64,000 nucleotides of DNA from Gordonia rhizosphera NBRC 16068 (GTDB taxonomy: Bacteria > Actinomycetota > Actinomycetes > Mycobacteriales > Mycobacteriaceae), in contig NZ_BAHC01000062.1 of assembly GCF_000298195.1 (NCBI RefSeq), forward strand, positions 34,171 through 98,170. Direction: 5' to 3'. The position numbers and the translations under genes were made by a program. Shown here in pieces: positions 17,932-26,530 of this stretch. The notes under the pieces are model-generated. The model was not told the DNA's origin and did no database searches. It saw only the letters and a list, made by a program, of their open reading frames with translations. Each line of letters starts with the position of its first letter. Position 1 is the stretch's first letter.

Positions 17932-18581
17932 CCCGCGCCCCGAACCGTCTCGATCGAGTGCACCCCGAACGGGTCGTCGATGCGCTTGCGCAGATACCGG
18001 ATGTAGACCTCCACGATGTTCTCGTCCCCCTCATAGTTCTCGTCCCAGATCGACCTCAGAATCAGCGTCTTGGACACGACAGTGCCCTTGTTGCGGATGA
18101 GGAACTCCAACAACGCGAACTCGCGGGGCGTCAGGGTGACCGGTGTGTCGCCGCGGGCGACCCTGCGCTCGGCGGGGTCCAGCGTGAGGCTGCCCGCGGC
18201 GAGCACCGCCGGTCGCTCGCGTTCCCCGCGCCGTAGTACCGCGCGAAGATGAGCCTTGAGCACCACCACGGAGAACGGTTTGACCAGATAGTCGTCGGCG
18301 CCGCAGTCGAGGGCCTCGGCCTGGTCGTACTCGCCGTCCTTGGCACTCAGCATCACGACCGGTGTCCAGATCTCGCGCCGACGCATCTCCTCGATGACGC
18401 GGTACCCGTTGAGTTTGGGCAGCATGATGTCGAGCACCACCGCATCGAACGGCTCTTCGGTCACCCGCCACAGGCCCTCCGCGCCGTCGGCGGCCACGAC
18501 GACACTCCAGCCCTCGCTGGCCAGGACCCGACGGACCGTCTCGGCCGCACGCACGTCGTCGTCGACCACCAGCACTCTCAC
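17910..18581 (-). CDS. OmpR-family response regulator
   Basis: 223 residues from the GTG at 18581, which follows GAGGTGG; in-frame GTGs a few codons upstream are possible. The receiver has DDD at residues 7-9, the phospho-acceptor Asp51 in VLDIMLPK, the switch residue in MLSAKD and the conserved Lys in YLVKPF. The C-terminal winged helix shows TPREFALLEFL and the ending ETVRGAGYRL typical of OmpR/PhoB DNA-binding domains. The partner should be the adjacent kinase on the opposite strand. Such pairs normally share an operon, so independent promoters are required here. Confidence 0.93.
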   Translation of the reverse strand: MRVLVVDDDVRAAETVRRVLASEGWSVVVAADGAEGLWRVTEEPFDAVVLDIMLPKLNGYRVIEEMRRREIWTPVVMLSAKDGEYDQAEALDCGADDYLVKPFSVVVLKAHLRAVLRRGERERPAVLAAGSLTLDPAERRVARGDTPVTLTPREFALLEFLIRNKGTVVSKTLILRSIWDENYEGDENIVEVYIRYLRKRIDDPFGVHSIETVRGAGYRLCEV

Positions 18582-18782
18582 GGCCACCTCGTTCACATCG
18601 GACGGCCCCCATGCGGACCCGACGCGATGACACAGCGATAGGGCCGCGACGAGAATCCGCATTCTTCACCCATCCGACCCAGGTCCGACCCTACGCCCTG
18701 TGCGGTGCCGGTGCGGTTTTGCCTGCTCAGCGCTGTTCCGCCACAGCGAGACCCGGCGTTCTCGGATTCACCGCGCGCCGGT

Positions 18783-19670
18783 CTACTTCAGCAGCCGCGA
18801 CATCCGTCGGTCGGCAAGCACCTTGCCACCGGTCTGACACGTCGGGCAGTACTGGAAAGATCGGTCGGCGAAGGAGACCTCACGGACCGTGTCGCCGCAG
18901 ACCGGGCACGGCAGACCCGTTCGGGCGTGTACCCGCAACCCGGTCCGCTTCTCCGATTTGAGCCGCGCCACCTCCTGACCCTCGAGCCGGCTCGTCGCGT
19001 CGGCGAGCACCGACCTCGTCGCGTCGTACAGGGTGTCCACCTGCTCCGGGTTCAACGTCTTGGCCGTCGCGAACGGCGAGAGCTTGGCGGTGTGCAGGAT
19101 CTCGTCGGAGTACGCGTTGCCGATCCCGGCGATCGTGCGCTGATCGGTGAGGACGTTCTTGATCCGGCCGGAGCTGCCGGCGAGCAGATCACCGAACTCC
19201 GCCCGCGTCAGCGCGAGCACGTCCGGGCCGAGGGTGGCGATGCGGTCGACGTCGGTCACGTCCCGTGCGACCCATACGGCAAGCCGCTTCTGGGTGCCGG
19301 CCTCGGTGACGTCGAACCCCTCTCCGGGTAAACCGCAGTGCACGCGCAGCGCGATCGGCCCCTTGCCCCCGGGTTTCGGTGGGGTCTGCGAGAGCTGATC
19401 GCTCCAGCGCAGCCAGCCTGCGCGGGAGAGGTGGATGACCAGGTTGATCACCGACTCGGATCCATCCGACGTGCCGGGCACGGTTCGGATGATCAGGTAC
19501 TTGCCGATCCGGCCGACCGATTCGACGACGCGGTCGGCGAGTGCGGTGTAGGGCGGATCCGCCGTCTTCAGCACCGCCAACGACGCCACGTCGACACGCC
19601 GGATCGGGAATCCGGCCGCTCGAGAGTCGATGTACTCGGCGATCGCCGCCACCTCGGGAAGCTCGGGCAT
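18783..19670 (-). CDS. Fpg/Nei family DNA glycosylase
   Basis: Base-excision repair glycosylase/AP lyase. The ATG at 19670 gives the obligatory N-terminal PELPEV, in which Pro is the catalytic nucleophile and Glu the second acid. The H2TH region has TIAGIGNAYSDEILH, and the C-terminal zinc finger has CPVC and CPTC pairs. The protein has 295 residues, normal length. It is one of the several Fpg/Nei paralogues of actinobacteria, more like the mycobacterial Fpg2/Nei group than MutM, but I cannot place it exactly. Only 25 bp separate it from the divergent phosphatase gene. Confidence 0.9.
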   Translation of the reverse strand: MPELPEVAAIAEYIDSRAAGFPIRRVDVASLAVLKTADPPYTALADRVVESVGRIGKYLIIRTVPGTSDGSESVINLVIHLSRAGWLRWSDQLSQTPPKPGGKGPIALRVHCGLPGEGFDVTEAGTQKRLAVWVARDVTDVDRIATLGPDVLALTRAEFGDLLAGSSGRIKNVLTDQRTIAGIGNAYSDEILHTAKLSPFATAKTLNPEQVDTLYDATRSVLADATSRLEGQEVARLKSEKRTGLRVHARTGLPCPVCGDTVREVSFADRSFQYCPTCQTGGKVLADRRMSRLLK

Positions 19671-19695
19671 GTCTCCAGTGTGCTCTAGTAAGGGG

Positions 19696-20436
19696 ATGAT
19701 CTCCCGCCATTCCGATGCCGACCTGGCGGCGCACATCGCCGATGGTGCGGGGCAGATCCTGCTCGGAGTACGGCATGGCGGGCTGCTGGGCGGGCGGCAC
19801 CTCGGCGACGTCGGTGACGCGATGGCTCAGGCGTGGATCTCCAACGTGCTGGTCCGTCATCGCCCGCACGACGCGGTGCTCTCCGAGGAAGGCGCTGACA
19901 TCGGTGACAGGTCCTCGACGGATCGGGTGTGGATCATCGATCCGCTCGACGGCACCAGCGAGTTCGCGTCCGGGACGGCTGACTGGGCGGTGCACGTCGC
20001 CCTGACCGAGGGTGGCGCGGTCACCACCGCGGCGGTGTCGCTGCCCGCCGTCGGCGAGCTGTTCCGCAGCGACACCGTCGACCCGCCGGTCACCCCGCTC
20101 ACCGGGAGGATGGCTGCCTCCCGCTATGGCGGGTCGTACGAGAGTGCCTGGGTGTCGCGGCGGTTGTCGCTGAACATGATCGGCATCGGGTCCGCCGGTG
20201 CCAAGGCGATGGCCGTCGTGCGCGGCGATGTCGACGCCTACGTGCATGCGGGCGGTCAGTACGAATGGGACAACTGCGCACCCGTCGGTGTCGCGCTCTC
20301 CGCGGGTCTGCACTGCAGTCGGCTCGACGGCTCGCCGATCGTCTACAACCAGCCGCAGCCGTACATGCCCGACTTCGTCATCTGCCGCACCGAGATCCGC
20401 GACGACCTGCTCACCGCGCTCGACGAGATCTGGTGA
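19696..20436 (+). CDS. cysQ: inositol monophosphatase-family phosphatase, CysQ-like
   Basis: 246 residues from ATG 19696 after AAGGGG. Metal-binding motifs of the Li-sensitive phosphatase fold are present: LSEEGAD, IDPLDGTSEF and QYEWDNCAPVG. The SEEG and DPLDGTSEF wording is that of 3'(2'),5'-bisphosphate nucleotidase, which removes PAP formed in sulfate assimilation; fructose-1,6-bisphosphatase or inositol phosphatase activity can also occur in this group. Divergent from the glycosylase gene. Confidence 0.8.
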   Translation: MISRHSDADLAAHIADGAGQILLGVRHGGLLGGRHLGDVGDAMAQAWISNVLVRHRPHDAVLSEEGADIGDRSSTDRVWIIDPLDGTSEFASGTADWAVHVALTEGGAVTTAAVSLPAVGELFRSDTVDPPVTPLTGRMAASRYGGSYESAWVSRRLSLNMIGIGSAGAKAMAVVRGDVDAYVHAGGQYEWDNCAPVGVALSAGLHCSRLDGSPIVYNQPQPYMPDFVICRTEIRDDLLTALDEIW

Positions 20437-20510
20437 AGCGCCGGGCGACGTCGCGCCCCGCGCAACGCCGTCGACCTGCCCGCGAACCCGTCGACGGCCG
20501 ACTCGGCGGG

Positions 20511-21269
20511 TCAGTGCATCTTTCGCAACAAGTAGATATCCATGATCCAGCCGATCCGCCGTCGTGCCTCCTCGCGGGCGGCCGCGATCTGCTCGCCGAC
20601 GTCGGCGACCCGACCGCTGATCAGGATCTCGTCGTCGGTGCCCACATAGGCTCCCCACCAGATGTGGTCGTCGGGACGGGCGGTTCGGCGGAAGGCGAGA
20701 TCGCCGTCGAGCATGACGATCTGATTTGCGTCGGCCCCGTGTGGTGTGTCGGCGAGCCGGCGACCGGTGGTGATATGGACGGGTTCGCCGACTCGGTTGG
20801 CGGTGATCCGGTGCGCCGCGGTCAGCGCGCTAGCACTGGTCACGCCCGGGATGACCTCGACGTCGAGGTCGAGATCGGGTTGAGCAGACAGGTCGTCGAC
20901 GATCCGTAGTGTGCTGTCGTAGAGCGCGGGGTCGCCCCACACCAGGAAGGCCGCGACCCCGCCCGCGGGGAGCTCGGTGCGCAGCACATCGGTGAACAGG
21001 GCCGCACGGGCGGCGTGCCAGCGGGTCACCTCGGAGCGGTAGTCATAGGGGTTGCGGTCGCGCGGCGGATCGGCGACCTCGACGACGCGGTGTCCTTCGG
21101 GCGCATGCCGGGACAGGATCTCGTGACGCAAGGCGGCCAGTGACTGCTTCTCGCTACCCTTGTCCAACAGCAGGAACACATCGACGTCGGCGAACGCGTC
21201 GATCGCCTGCAGGGTGATCTGGCGGGGATTGCCCGGGCCGATCCCGATGACCCGCAGCGTGATTCGCAT
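20511..21269 (-). CDS. cobF: precorrin-6A synthase (deacetylating)
   Basis: SAM-dependent methylase of the aerobic cobalamin pathway: methylates C-1 of precorrin-5 with loss of acetate. The protein has 252 residues, the family length. It starts RVIGIGPGNPRQIT, the tetrapyrrole methylase glycine loop, and has AFLVWGDPALYDS and VEVIPGVTSASAL. No other cobalamin synthesis gene is in the window, so the rest of the pathway must lie elsewhere. The B12 riboswitch at 28.4 kb shows the host monitors cobalamin. The next gene upstream is an SDR 7 bp away, so the two may be co-transcribed. Confidence 0.93.
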   Translation of the reverse strand: MRITLRVIGIGPGNPRQITLQAIDAFADVDVFLLLDKGSEKQSLAALRHEILSRHAPEGHRVVEVADPPRDRNPYDYRSEVTRWHAARAALFTDVLRTELPAGGVAAFLVWGDPALYDSTLRIVDDLSAQPDLDLDVEVIPGVTSASALTAAHRITANRVGEPVHITTGRRLADTPHGADANQIVMLDGDLAFRRTARPDDHIWWGAYVGTDDEILISGRVADVGEQIAAAREEARRRIGWIMDIYLLRKMH

Positions 21270-21276
21270 CGTCGGC

Positions 21277-22098
21277 TCAGCTCTTGACCCGGGACAGGCC
21301 GTGGATGCGCGCGGTCATGTCGAGGATGACCTGACGCGGCATCAGGCGCCGCAGGGTGAAGACGAGGCCCGCCCGGTTTCCCTTGGCATAGAAGGGTTTG
21401 GGATGTTCGGCGAGGGCAGCGTCGACGATGACGGCCGCCATCGTGGCCGCGTCGATCCCGGACTCCTCGTTGTGTCTCGTGGCGGCCGCGAGCGTCTCGT
21501 ACTCGCCCCGGTACGGCGAGTCGGCGCCGATGTGGATGCTGCGCCGGTCGCCGATCCCCGTCGCGATCGTGCCCGGCTCGACCGAGATCATCCGGATCCC
21601 GTAGGGCGCGACCTCACGGCGGGTGGCCAGCGCGAAAGCCTTGAGAGCCGATTTCGTTGCGGCATAGTTGGATCGGAAGGCGACCGGGAAGCTCGACAGC
21701 ATGGACCCGACCATCACGACGGTCCCGCTGTGGCGCTCACGCATGCCTGGCAGCACCGCCTTGGTCAGGGCCACCGGCCCGAAGACGTTGGTGCGGAAGA
21801 GGTTCTCGATCTCTTCGATCGGTGTGTCCTCGAGGGCGCCGGCCTGGCTCTCCCCCGCGTTGTTGATCAGGATGTCGACGGCGCCGATCTCGGCGACGCA
21901 GGCGGTCGCGGTCTGGTAGTCGGCGTTGTCGAGGCGCACATACCGCACCCCCGGTATCGGGTCGGTCACCGTCTCGGGATGCCGACTCGTCCCGTAGACG
22001 GTGTGGCCGCGTTCGAGGAACTGACGCGCCACCTCGGCCCCGATCCCGCTCGATGCACCCGTGACCAACACGACCTTGGACCCCGCTGCAGCGCTCAT
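21277..22098 (-). CDS. short-chain dehydrogenase/reductase
   Basis: 273 residues from ATG 22098. The cofactor loop is VTGASSGIGAE, with TSRH after beta-2 (NADP-like), NNAGESQAG, Ser in MVGSMLSS and the catalytic YAATK. The C-terminal part is long and hydrophobic (FTLRRLMPRQVILDM), as in SDRs that act on lipids or retinoid-like substrates. The substrate is unknown. It is transcribed towards cobF. The frame continues upstream through the tandem repeat and the tRNA and is not coding there. Confidence 0.88.
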   Translation of the reverse strand: MSAAAGSKVVLVTGASSGIGAEVARQFLERGHTVYGTSRHPETVTDPIPGVRYVRLDNADYQTATACVAEIGAVDILINNAGESQAGALEDTPIEEIENLFRTNVFGPVALTKAVLPGMRERHSGTVVMVGSMLSSFPVAFRSNYAATKSALKAFALATRREVAPYGIRMISVEPGTIATGIGDRRSIHIGADSPYRGEYETLAAATRHNEESGIDAATMAAVIVDAALAEHPKPFYAKGNRAGLVFTLRRLMPRQVILDMTARIHGLSRVKS

Positions 22099-22180
22099 GC
22101 AGATACGGTAGCGCGCCGTCGTTGTGTCGGGACCACCCCCGACGCGCCACCCCACACCACCACGCCGCGACCCCGTCCTC

Positions 22181-22248
22181 GTCGACCGTGCGCAGCCCAT
22201 CGTCGAGCGTGCACGGCTCATCGTCGAGCGTGCGCACGCTCGACGGTG
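22181..22248. repeat. 21-bp tandem repeat, GTCGA(C/G)CGTGCGC family
   Basis: Three units of ~21 bp (at 22181, 22202 and 22223), each beginning GTCGA(C/G)CGTGC. The last runs into an inverted copy (GCACGCTCGAC). The same motif forms a cluster at 49.7 kb. It lies between the SDR and the tRNA gene. Confidence 0.8.
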
Positions 22249-22251
22249 TGG

Positions 22252-22324
22252 TGCTCCCGGCAGGATTCGAACCTGCGACACCGGCTTTAGGAGAGCCGTG
22301 CTCTATCCCCTGAGCTACGAGAGC
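22252..22324 (-). tRNA. tRNA-Arg (CCT)
   Basis: Reads AGG codons. On the minus strand the 73-nt gene begins GCTCTCG and ends CGGGAGCA, giving a 7-bp acceptor stem with one G-U pair. The T arm contains GGTTCGAATCC. The anticodon stem CGGCT/AGCCG encloses the loop CTCCTAA, so the anticodon is CCT. CCA is not encoded in full (the gene is followed by CCAC). Confidence 0.96.
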
Positions 22325-22632
22325 GGGACTGGCGGATCTCGTGGCCGAATCTCCCGGTCAGCCGGGTTTGGCCGCGACGATCGCGACAATCACGGTCTGA
22401 CCGAGCCAAGGCGGCGCCGATCAGACCTTCCGAAGTCTACGGCACCGACCGACGAGTGGTTCAGTGTGGTTTGCCGCGCTCACCGACCCGACGGGCACGA
22501 AACGACCGCGCGTGTCGGACACCGTCAGCGCGAGCACAGGAACCCAGTGACTCGGCCGCAAGCGGCTGCGATGGCCTGACCCCGCGTTATCGTGGCGGTG
22601 GATGATCGGCGACGGAAGATCGGACTGGATGG
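22325..22632. other. 308-bp intergenic region, no gene seen
   Basis: Holds the upstream region of the tRNA (minus strand) and of the IclR gene (plus strand). I see short inverted repeats near 22355-22375 (CCGGTCAGCCGG) but no convincing coding frame or RNA gene. Confidence 0.6.
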
Positions 22633-23394
22633 ATGCCGCGTGTGGCGACCGGCGAGTCGGTGGTCTCGCGGGCGGTGCGCGTCGTCGAGGCCTTCGGGAT
22701 CGACGATGAAGCGCTGACCGTCGGGGACATCGCACGCCGCACCGGGCTCCATGTGGCAACCGCGTCGCGACTGATCGAGGAATTGGTGCGCGTCGGATGG
22801 CTCGAACGGAACGGTAAGGACGTCCGTATCGGGATGCGATTGTGGGAGATCGCCTCCCGCTCATCACCGACGCTCGGATTGCGCGAGGCCGCCATGCCGT
22901 TCATGGAGGATCTGCATCAGGTCATCGGCTACGACGTGCAACTGGCGATCCTCGAGGGTACCGAGGTGCTGTTCGTCGAGCGCCTGTCCTCGCCCGGCGA
23001 GGTCGTGAACTACTCCCGGATTGCCGGACGCCTACCCGCCCACGCGTCCTCATCGGGGCTCGTGTTGCTCGCGCACGCCGACCCCGCCGGTCAGGAGTTG
23101 GCGATGGCCGCCCCGATGAAGGCGTTCACCCGCAACACCATCCACACACCGGCGCAGTTGCGGACCACGCTCGCACGGATCCGTCGCGAGGGCTATGCCC
23201 TCTGTCCCGGCCACATCTACGCCGACACCACCGGTATCGCCGCCCCGGTCCGCGGACGCGACGGCACCGTCGTCGCAGCCCTGGGGCTGATCATGCCGAA
23301 CGACGACTCGGCGTTCGCCAAGGTGCCCGCGGTTCAGGCGTGCGCCCGCGGTATCTCCCGAGTGATGGCCTCGACATCCACCCGGACTTCATGA
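22633..23394 (+). CDS. IclR-family transcriptional regulator
   Basis: 253 residues. The N-terminal winged helix (residues ~8-70) contains SRAVRVVEAF and a recognition region LHVATASRLIEELV. The C-terminal ligand domain shows LPAHASSSG and CPGHIYADTTGIAAPVRG, the IclR effector-binding pattern. It lies directly before the ferredoxin reductase-P450 pair on the same strand, with a perfect palindrome in the 101-bp gap, so it probably controls those genes in response to an aromatic acid. Confidence 0.92.
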   Translation: MPRVATGESVVSRAVRVVEAFGIDDEALTVGDIARRTGLHVATASRLIEELVRVGWLERNGKDVRIGMRLWEIASRSSPTLGLREAAMPFMEDLHQVIGYDVQLAILEGTEVLFVERLSSPGEVVNYSRIAGRLPAHASSSGLVLLAHADPAGQELAMAAPMKAFTRNTIHTPAQLRTTLARIRREGYALCPGHIYADTTGIAAPVRGRDGTVVAALGLIMPNDDSAFAKVPAVQACARGISRVMASTSTRTS

Positions 23395-23414
23395 TCTGGC
23401 CCACAAGGTTCTCT

Positions 23415-23427
23415 CTCAATCATTGAG
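23415..23427. promoter_or_regulatory. palindromic operator candidate before the reductase-P450 genes
   Basis: CTCAAT-C-ATTGAG, a perfect 13-bp palindrome extended imperfectly by TTCT and AAGG. It sits ~69 bp before the reductase ATG. IclR proteins commonly bind such AT-centred palindromes; the link is inference. Confidence 0.5.
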
Positions 23428-23495
23428 AAGGGGCTGTGGTCGTCGACTCGCGGGACGCCATCCTGAGTCGACCACCAGATTCGAGGAGACGACCC

Positions 23496-24455
23496 ATGGA
23501 GCAGCCCCCATCCGGGACGACCAGCCTGTTGCGCGTGACCGCCCGGGACGCCGTCGCCGACGACGTCATCGCCCTCACGCTCGAACATCCAGACGGCCGA
23601 CGTCTTCCGGACTGGGCGCCGGGCGCGCACATCGACCTCATCCTGCCCACCGGCCTCACCCGGCAGTACTCGCTCTGCGGAAACCGGTGGGATGCCCACA
23701 CCTTCCGGATCGCGGTTCGACGCGAGTCCGATGGACGCGGCGGATCGGCCTACGTGCACGATGTCCTGGCTGTCGGCGATCTCGTCGGTGTCGGGGGCCC
23801 GCGCAACAACTTCCGCATGGTGCCTGCCGCGAAGTACGTCTTCGTCGCCGGCGGAATCGGAATCACCCCCATGCTTCCGATGATCCATCAGGCCGAGCTC
23901 GTCGGGGCCACCTGGAAGCTCGTCTACACCGGGCATTCGCGTGCGACGATGCCCTTCACCGACGAGCTCGCCCCCTACGGCGACCGCGTCAGCATTGTCG
24001 CGACCGACGAGGGCGGCCGGATCGACATCGGCGCACTGCTCGCCGATGCGGGCGGGGACAGCCGGGTCTACGTCTGCGGACCGTGCTCGATGCTCGACGA
24101 CGCCGTCGCCGCAGCCACGACCTGGCCTCCCGGCCGGCTGCGCGTCGAACGATTCCGTGCCGAACGGTCTGACACACCCGCGCGCACCGAACCGTTCGTC
24201 CTCGAACTGGCCCGGTCGGGCCGTACCCTCCCCGTCACCCCGGAGCGCACCGTCCTCGACGCGCTGGCCGATGCCGGTGTGGGCGTCCTGTCGTCATGCC
24301 GCGAGGGACTGTGCGGAACATGTGAGACCACGGTGCTCGCCGGGGAACCCGAGCATCGCGATTCGATCCTCGACGACGACGAACGAGACAGTGGCACATG
24401 CATGTTCGTCTGCGTATCGCGGTCGCGGTCCGACCGGCTCGTCCTCGATCTCTGA
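23496..24455 (+). CDS. phthalate dioxygenase reductase-type oxidoreductase (FMN/NAD + 2Fe-2S)
   Basis: 319 residues from ATG 23496, preceded by GAGGAGA. Order: flavin-binding barrel with RQYSLCGN, NAD domain with GGIGITPMLPM and VYVCGPCSM, then a C-terminal plant-type [2Fe-2S] domain with CREGLCGTC and a distant Cys in GTCMFVC. This is the VanB/PDR layout, one protein moving electrons from NADH to a terminal oxygenase. The next gene is a P450 rather than a Rieske oxygenase, so it probably serves as a complete P450 redox partner. No separate ferredoxin gene is near. Confidence 0.92.
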   Translation: MEQPPSGTTSLLRVTARDAVADDVIALTLEHPDGRRLPDWAPGAHIDLILPTGLTRQYSLCGNRWDAHTFRIAVRRESDGRGGSAYVHDVLAVGDLVGVGGPRNNFRMVPAAKYVFVAGGIGITPMLPMIHQAELVGATWKLVYTGHSRATMPFTDELAPYGDRVSIVATDEGGRIDIGALLADAGGDSRVYVCGPCSMLDDAVAAATTWPPGRLRVERFRAERSDTPARTEPFVLELARSGRTLPVTPERTVLDALADAGVGVLSSCREGLCGTCETTVLAGEPEHRDSILDDDERDSGTCMFVCVSRSRSDRLVLDL

Positions 24456-24506
24456 ACAACGATCCCTGAACAACGAACTCTGAACGCCGACTCTCTGAAC
24501 AACGCA
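24453..24506. repeat. short direct repeat, CTGAACAACG
   Basis: CTGAACAACG occurs at the end of the reductase gene and twice more before the P450 start, with a fourth degenerate copy (CTGAACGCCG). The first copy supplies the stop codon TGA. It looks like slippage or copy expansion of the gene end. Confidence 0.75.
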
Positions 24507-24517
24507 AGGAAGCCTCC

Positions 24518-25807
24518 GTGATGTCCGCACCGCCGACGACACCCATCCCCACCATCGACACCGATCCCTTCGTACTCGAGGTCCTCGCCGATCCCCTCCG
24601 GTTTCAACACGAGCTGCGCGAAGCGGGGCCCGTCGTCCTTCTCGATACCTACGGCGTCTACGCGATGGCCCGCTACGACCAGGTGCACGCCGCTCTGACC
24701 GACTGGCAGTCCTTCCAGTCCGCCGCCGGCGTCGGACTCAGCAACTTCCGGTATGAAAAGCCTTGGCGGCCACCGAGCCTGCTCCTCGAGGCCGACCCGC
24801 CTCACCACGATTCACCGCGGGCGGTCCTCTCCACGATCCTGGGGCCGCGTGCGCTGCGCCGGCTGCGTGAGGACTGGATCGCCGACGCGGAGCGGCTCGT
24901 CGACGAGGTACTCGACCGCGCCGTCGAATTCGATGCCGTTGCCGAACTCGCACAGGCCTTTCCGCTCCGCGTGTTCCCCGACGCCGTCGGCATCCCGGTC
25001 CCGGGCCGGGAGAACCTGCTGCCGTATGGCAACCACGTGTTCAACGCGTTCGGGCCGACCAACTCCCTCGTCGAGGCCGGAGCGTCCCGTGTGCCGGGGC
25101 TGTCCGCCTGGATCAATGCCCAATGCCAGCGTGACGTCCTGTCCGACAACGGTTTCGGCGCGCAGATCTGGGCGGCGAGTGACCGCGGGGACATCACCGC
25201 CGAGCAGGCACCCCTCGTGGTCCGCTCGCTGCTGACCGCCGGCGTGGACACGACGGTCAACGGACTGGCGGCTGTGTTGTACGCCTTCGCCTCGCATCCG
25301 GACCAGTGGCAGCGGGTGCGGGAGAACCCGGCGCTGGCGCGCACCGCCTTCGACGAAGCGGTCCGGTGGGAGTCGCCGGTCCAGACCTTCTTCCGCACCG
25401 CGACGCGCGACGTCGAGATCGGCGGCACCACCATCGGCGATGGGCAGAAGATCCTCATGTTCCTCGGCGCGGCCAACCGCGACCCACGGCGGTGGGATCG
25501 CCCCGACGAGTTCGACCTGGCGCGAGATCCGTCCGGACACGTCGGGTTCGGGATGGGAATCCACCAGTGCGTCGGACAGCACGTGGCACGCCTGGAATCC
25601 GAGGCGCTGCTCACCGCGCTGGCCAACCGGGTCGAAACCATCGAGTTCACCGCACCCGCTCGACGCCGCCTCAACAACACGCTGCGGTCATGGGAATCCC
25701 TGCCCATCCGGGTGACGCCGGTCAGGCGCATGTCAGTCGACGGCTCCGCATCACCGTCCGGCGACACTGTTCAGTCGTGTCGAGAGCACATGCGCCTGTT
25801 CGAGTAA
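24518..25807 (+). CDS. cytochrome P450, CYP199-like aromatic acid monooxygenase
   Basis: 429 residues from GTG 24518 (an ATG follows immediately; AAGGA upstream suits either). Signatures: SLLLEADPPHHD substrate-region motif, I-helix AGVDTT (Thr245/Thr246), ExxR in FDEAVRWE, and the haem loop GFGMGIHQCVGQHVARLE with Cys351. The wording resembles CYP199 enzymes that demethylate para-methoxybenzoates; that substrate is inferred. The C-terminal ~25 residues after the last strand have no family resemblance, and the coding end overlaps the convergent IclR gene by 57 bp. It works with the reductase encoded just upstream. Confidence 0.9.
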   Translation: MMSAPPTTPIPTIDTDPFVLEVLADPLRFQHELREAGPVVLLDTYGVYAMARYDQVHAALTDWQSFQSAAGVGLSNFRYEKPWRPPSLLLEADPPHHDSPRAVLSTILGPRALRRLREDWIADAERLVDEVLDRAVEFDAVAELAQAFPLRVFPDAVGIPVPGRENLLPYGNHVFNAFGPTNSLVEAGASRVPGLSAWINAQCQRDVLSDNGFGAQIWAASDRGDITAEQAPLVVRSLLTAGVDTTVNGLAAVLYAFASHPDQWQRVRENPALARTAFDEAVRWESPVQTFFRTATRDVEIGGTTIGDGQKILMFLGAANRDPRRWDRPDEFDLARDPSGHVGFGMGIHQCVGQHVARLESEALLTALANRVETIEFTAPARRRLNNTLRSWESLPIRVTPVRRMSVDGSASPSGDTVQSCREHMRLFE

Positions 25808-26530
25808 CAGCCGTCCGAGTTCACGACGCCGGACGGCCTTGAATCGGGTCTCCACACCGGTGAGGCTCAATGCCCACGCGGGCTGGCCCCAGCGGTCGAA
25901 GACCGCCGCACCCATACCCCAGCTCCCCTCCACCAGCAGTGCCGGGTTGACGGCGTAGCCGTGTCGCCGGGTGGTCGCGATCCGTGTCCGGACGGGAGCC
26001 TCCGCGTGATCGGCTCCCCACTGCGCCGTCAGATCCGTACGCCGGAAGTAGTCGTCGATCTCACGCTCGGGCATGTGGCTGAGGATCGCCAGACCGGCCG
26101 ACGCCACGCCGAGGGGGAACCGGACACCTTCGTGCAGCACGTGTGAACGCAGCGGGAAGCTGCCCTCCTGACTTGCCAGGCAGACGGTTTCGTCGCCGCG
26201 CCGCGCCGACAGGAAGGAACTCTCACCTGTCTCCCGGGCGAGGACGCGGAGCACGTCGTTCGCGTGGTCGGTGATGTCGTACCGGTTCGCGGCACTCATG
26301 CCCAGCAGGTACAGCTCGGGCCCCAACGACCAGACACCCGTCCGCGGATCGCGGTCGACGAAACCCTCGTCGAACAGTGCGCTGAGCAGGCGGTGTGCGG
26401 TCGGTCGGGCGATGCCCGACAGACGGGCGACCTCGGTGGTCGACAACCCCTCCGGTTCAGCGGTTCCCACCGCACGCAGCACCGCACCGGCCCGGGCGAC
26501 GACGCCGACACCGGACTCGCTCGACTTCAT
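25751..26530 (-). CDS. IclR-family transcriptional regulator
   Basis: 259 residues from ATG 26530; a GTG at 26551 would add seven. N-terminal winged helix with LSTTEVARLSGIARPTAHRLLSAL. Ligand domain with FPLRSHVLHEG, PLGVASAGLAIL and the closing VAGR. It is divergent from the CoA-transferase genes and convergent with the P450. IclR regulators of this kind (PcaR/PcaU type) often control beta-ketoadipate genes, which would suit the CoA-transferase; this is inference. Confidence 0.9.
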   Translation of the reverse strand: MKSSESGVGVVARAGAVLRAVGTAEPEGLSTTEVARLSGIARPTAHRLLSALFDEGFVDRDPRTGVWSLGPELYLLGMSAANRYDITDHANDVLRVLARETGESSFLSARRGDETVCLASQEGSFPLRSHVLHEGVRFPLGVASAGLAILSHMPEREIDDYFRRTDLTAQWGADHAEAPVRTRIATTRRHGYAVNPALLVEGSWGMGAAVFDRWGQPAWALSLTGVETRFKAVRRRELGRLLLEQAHVLSTRLNSVAGR

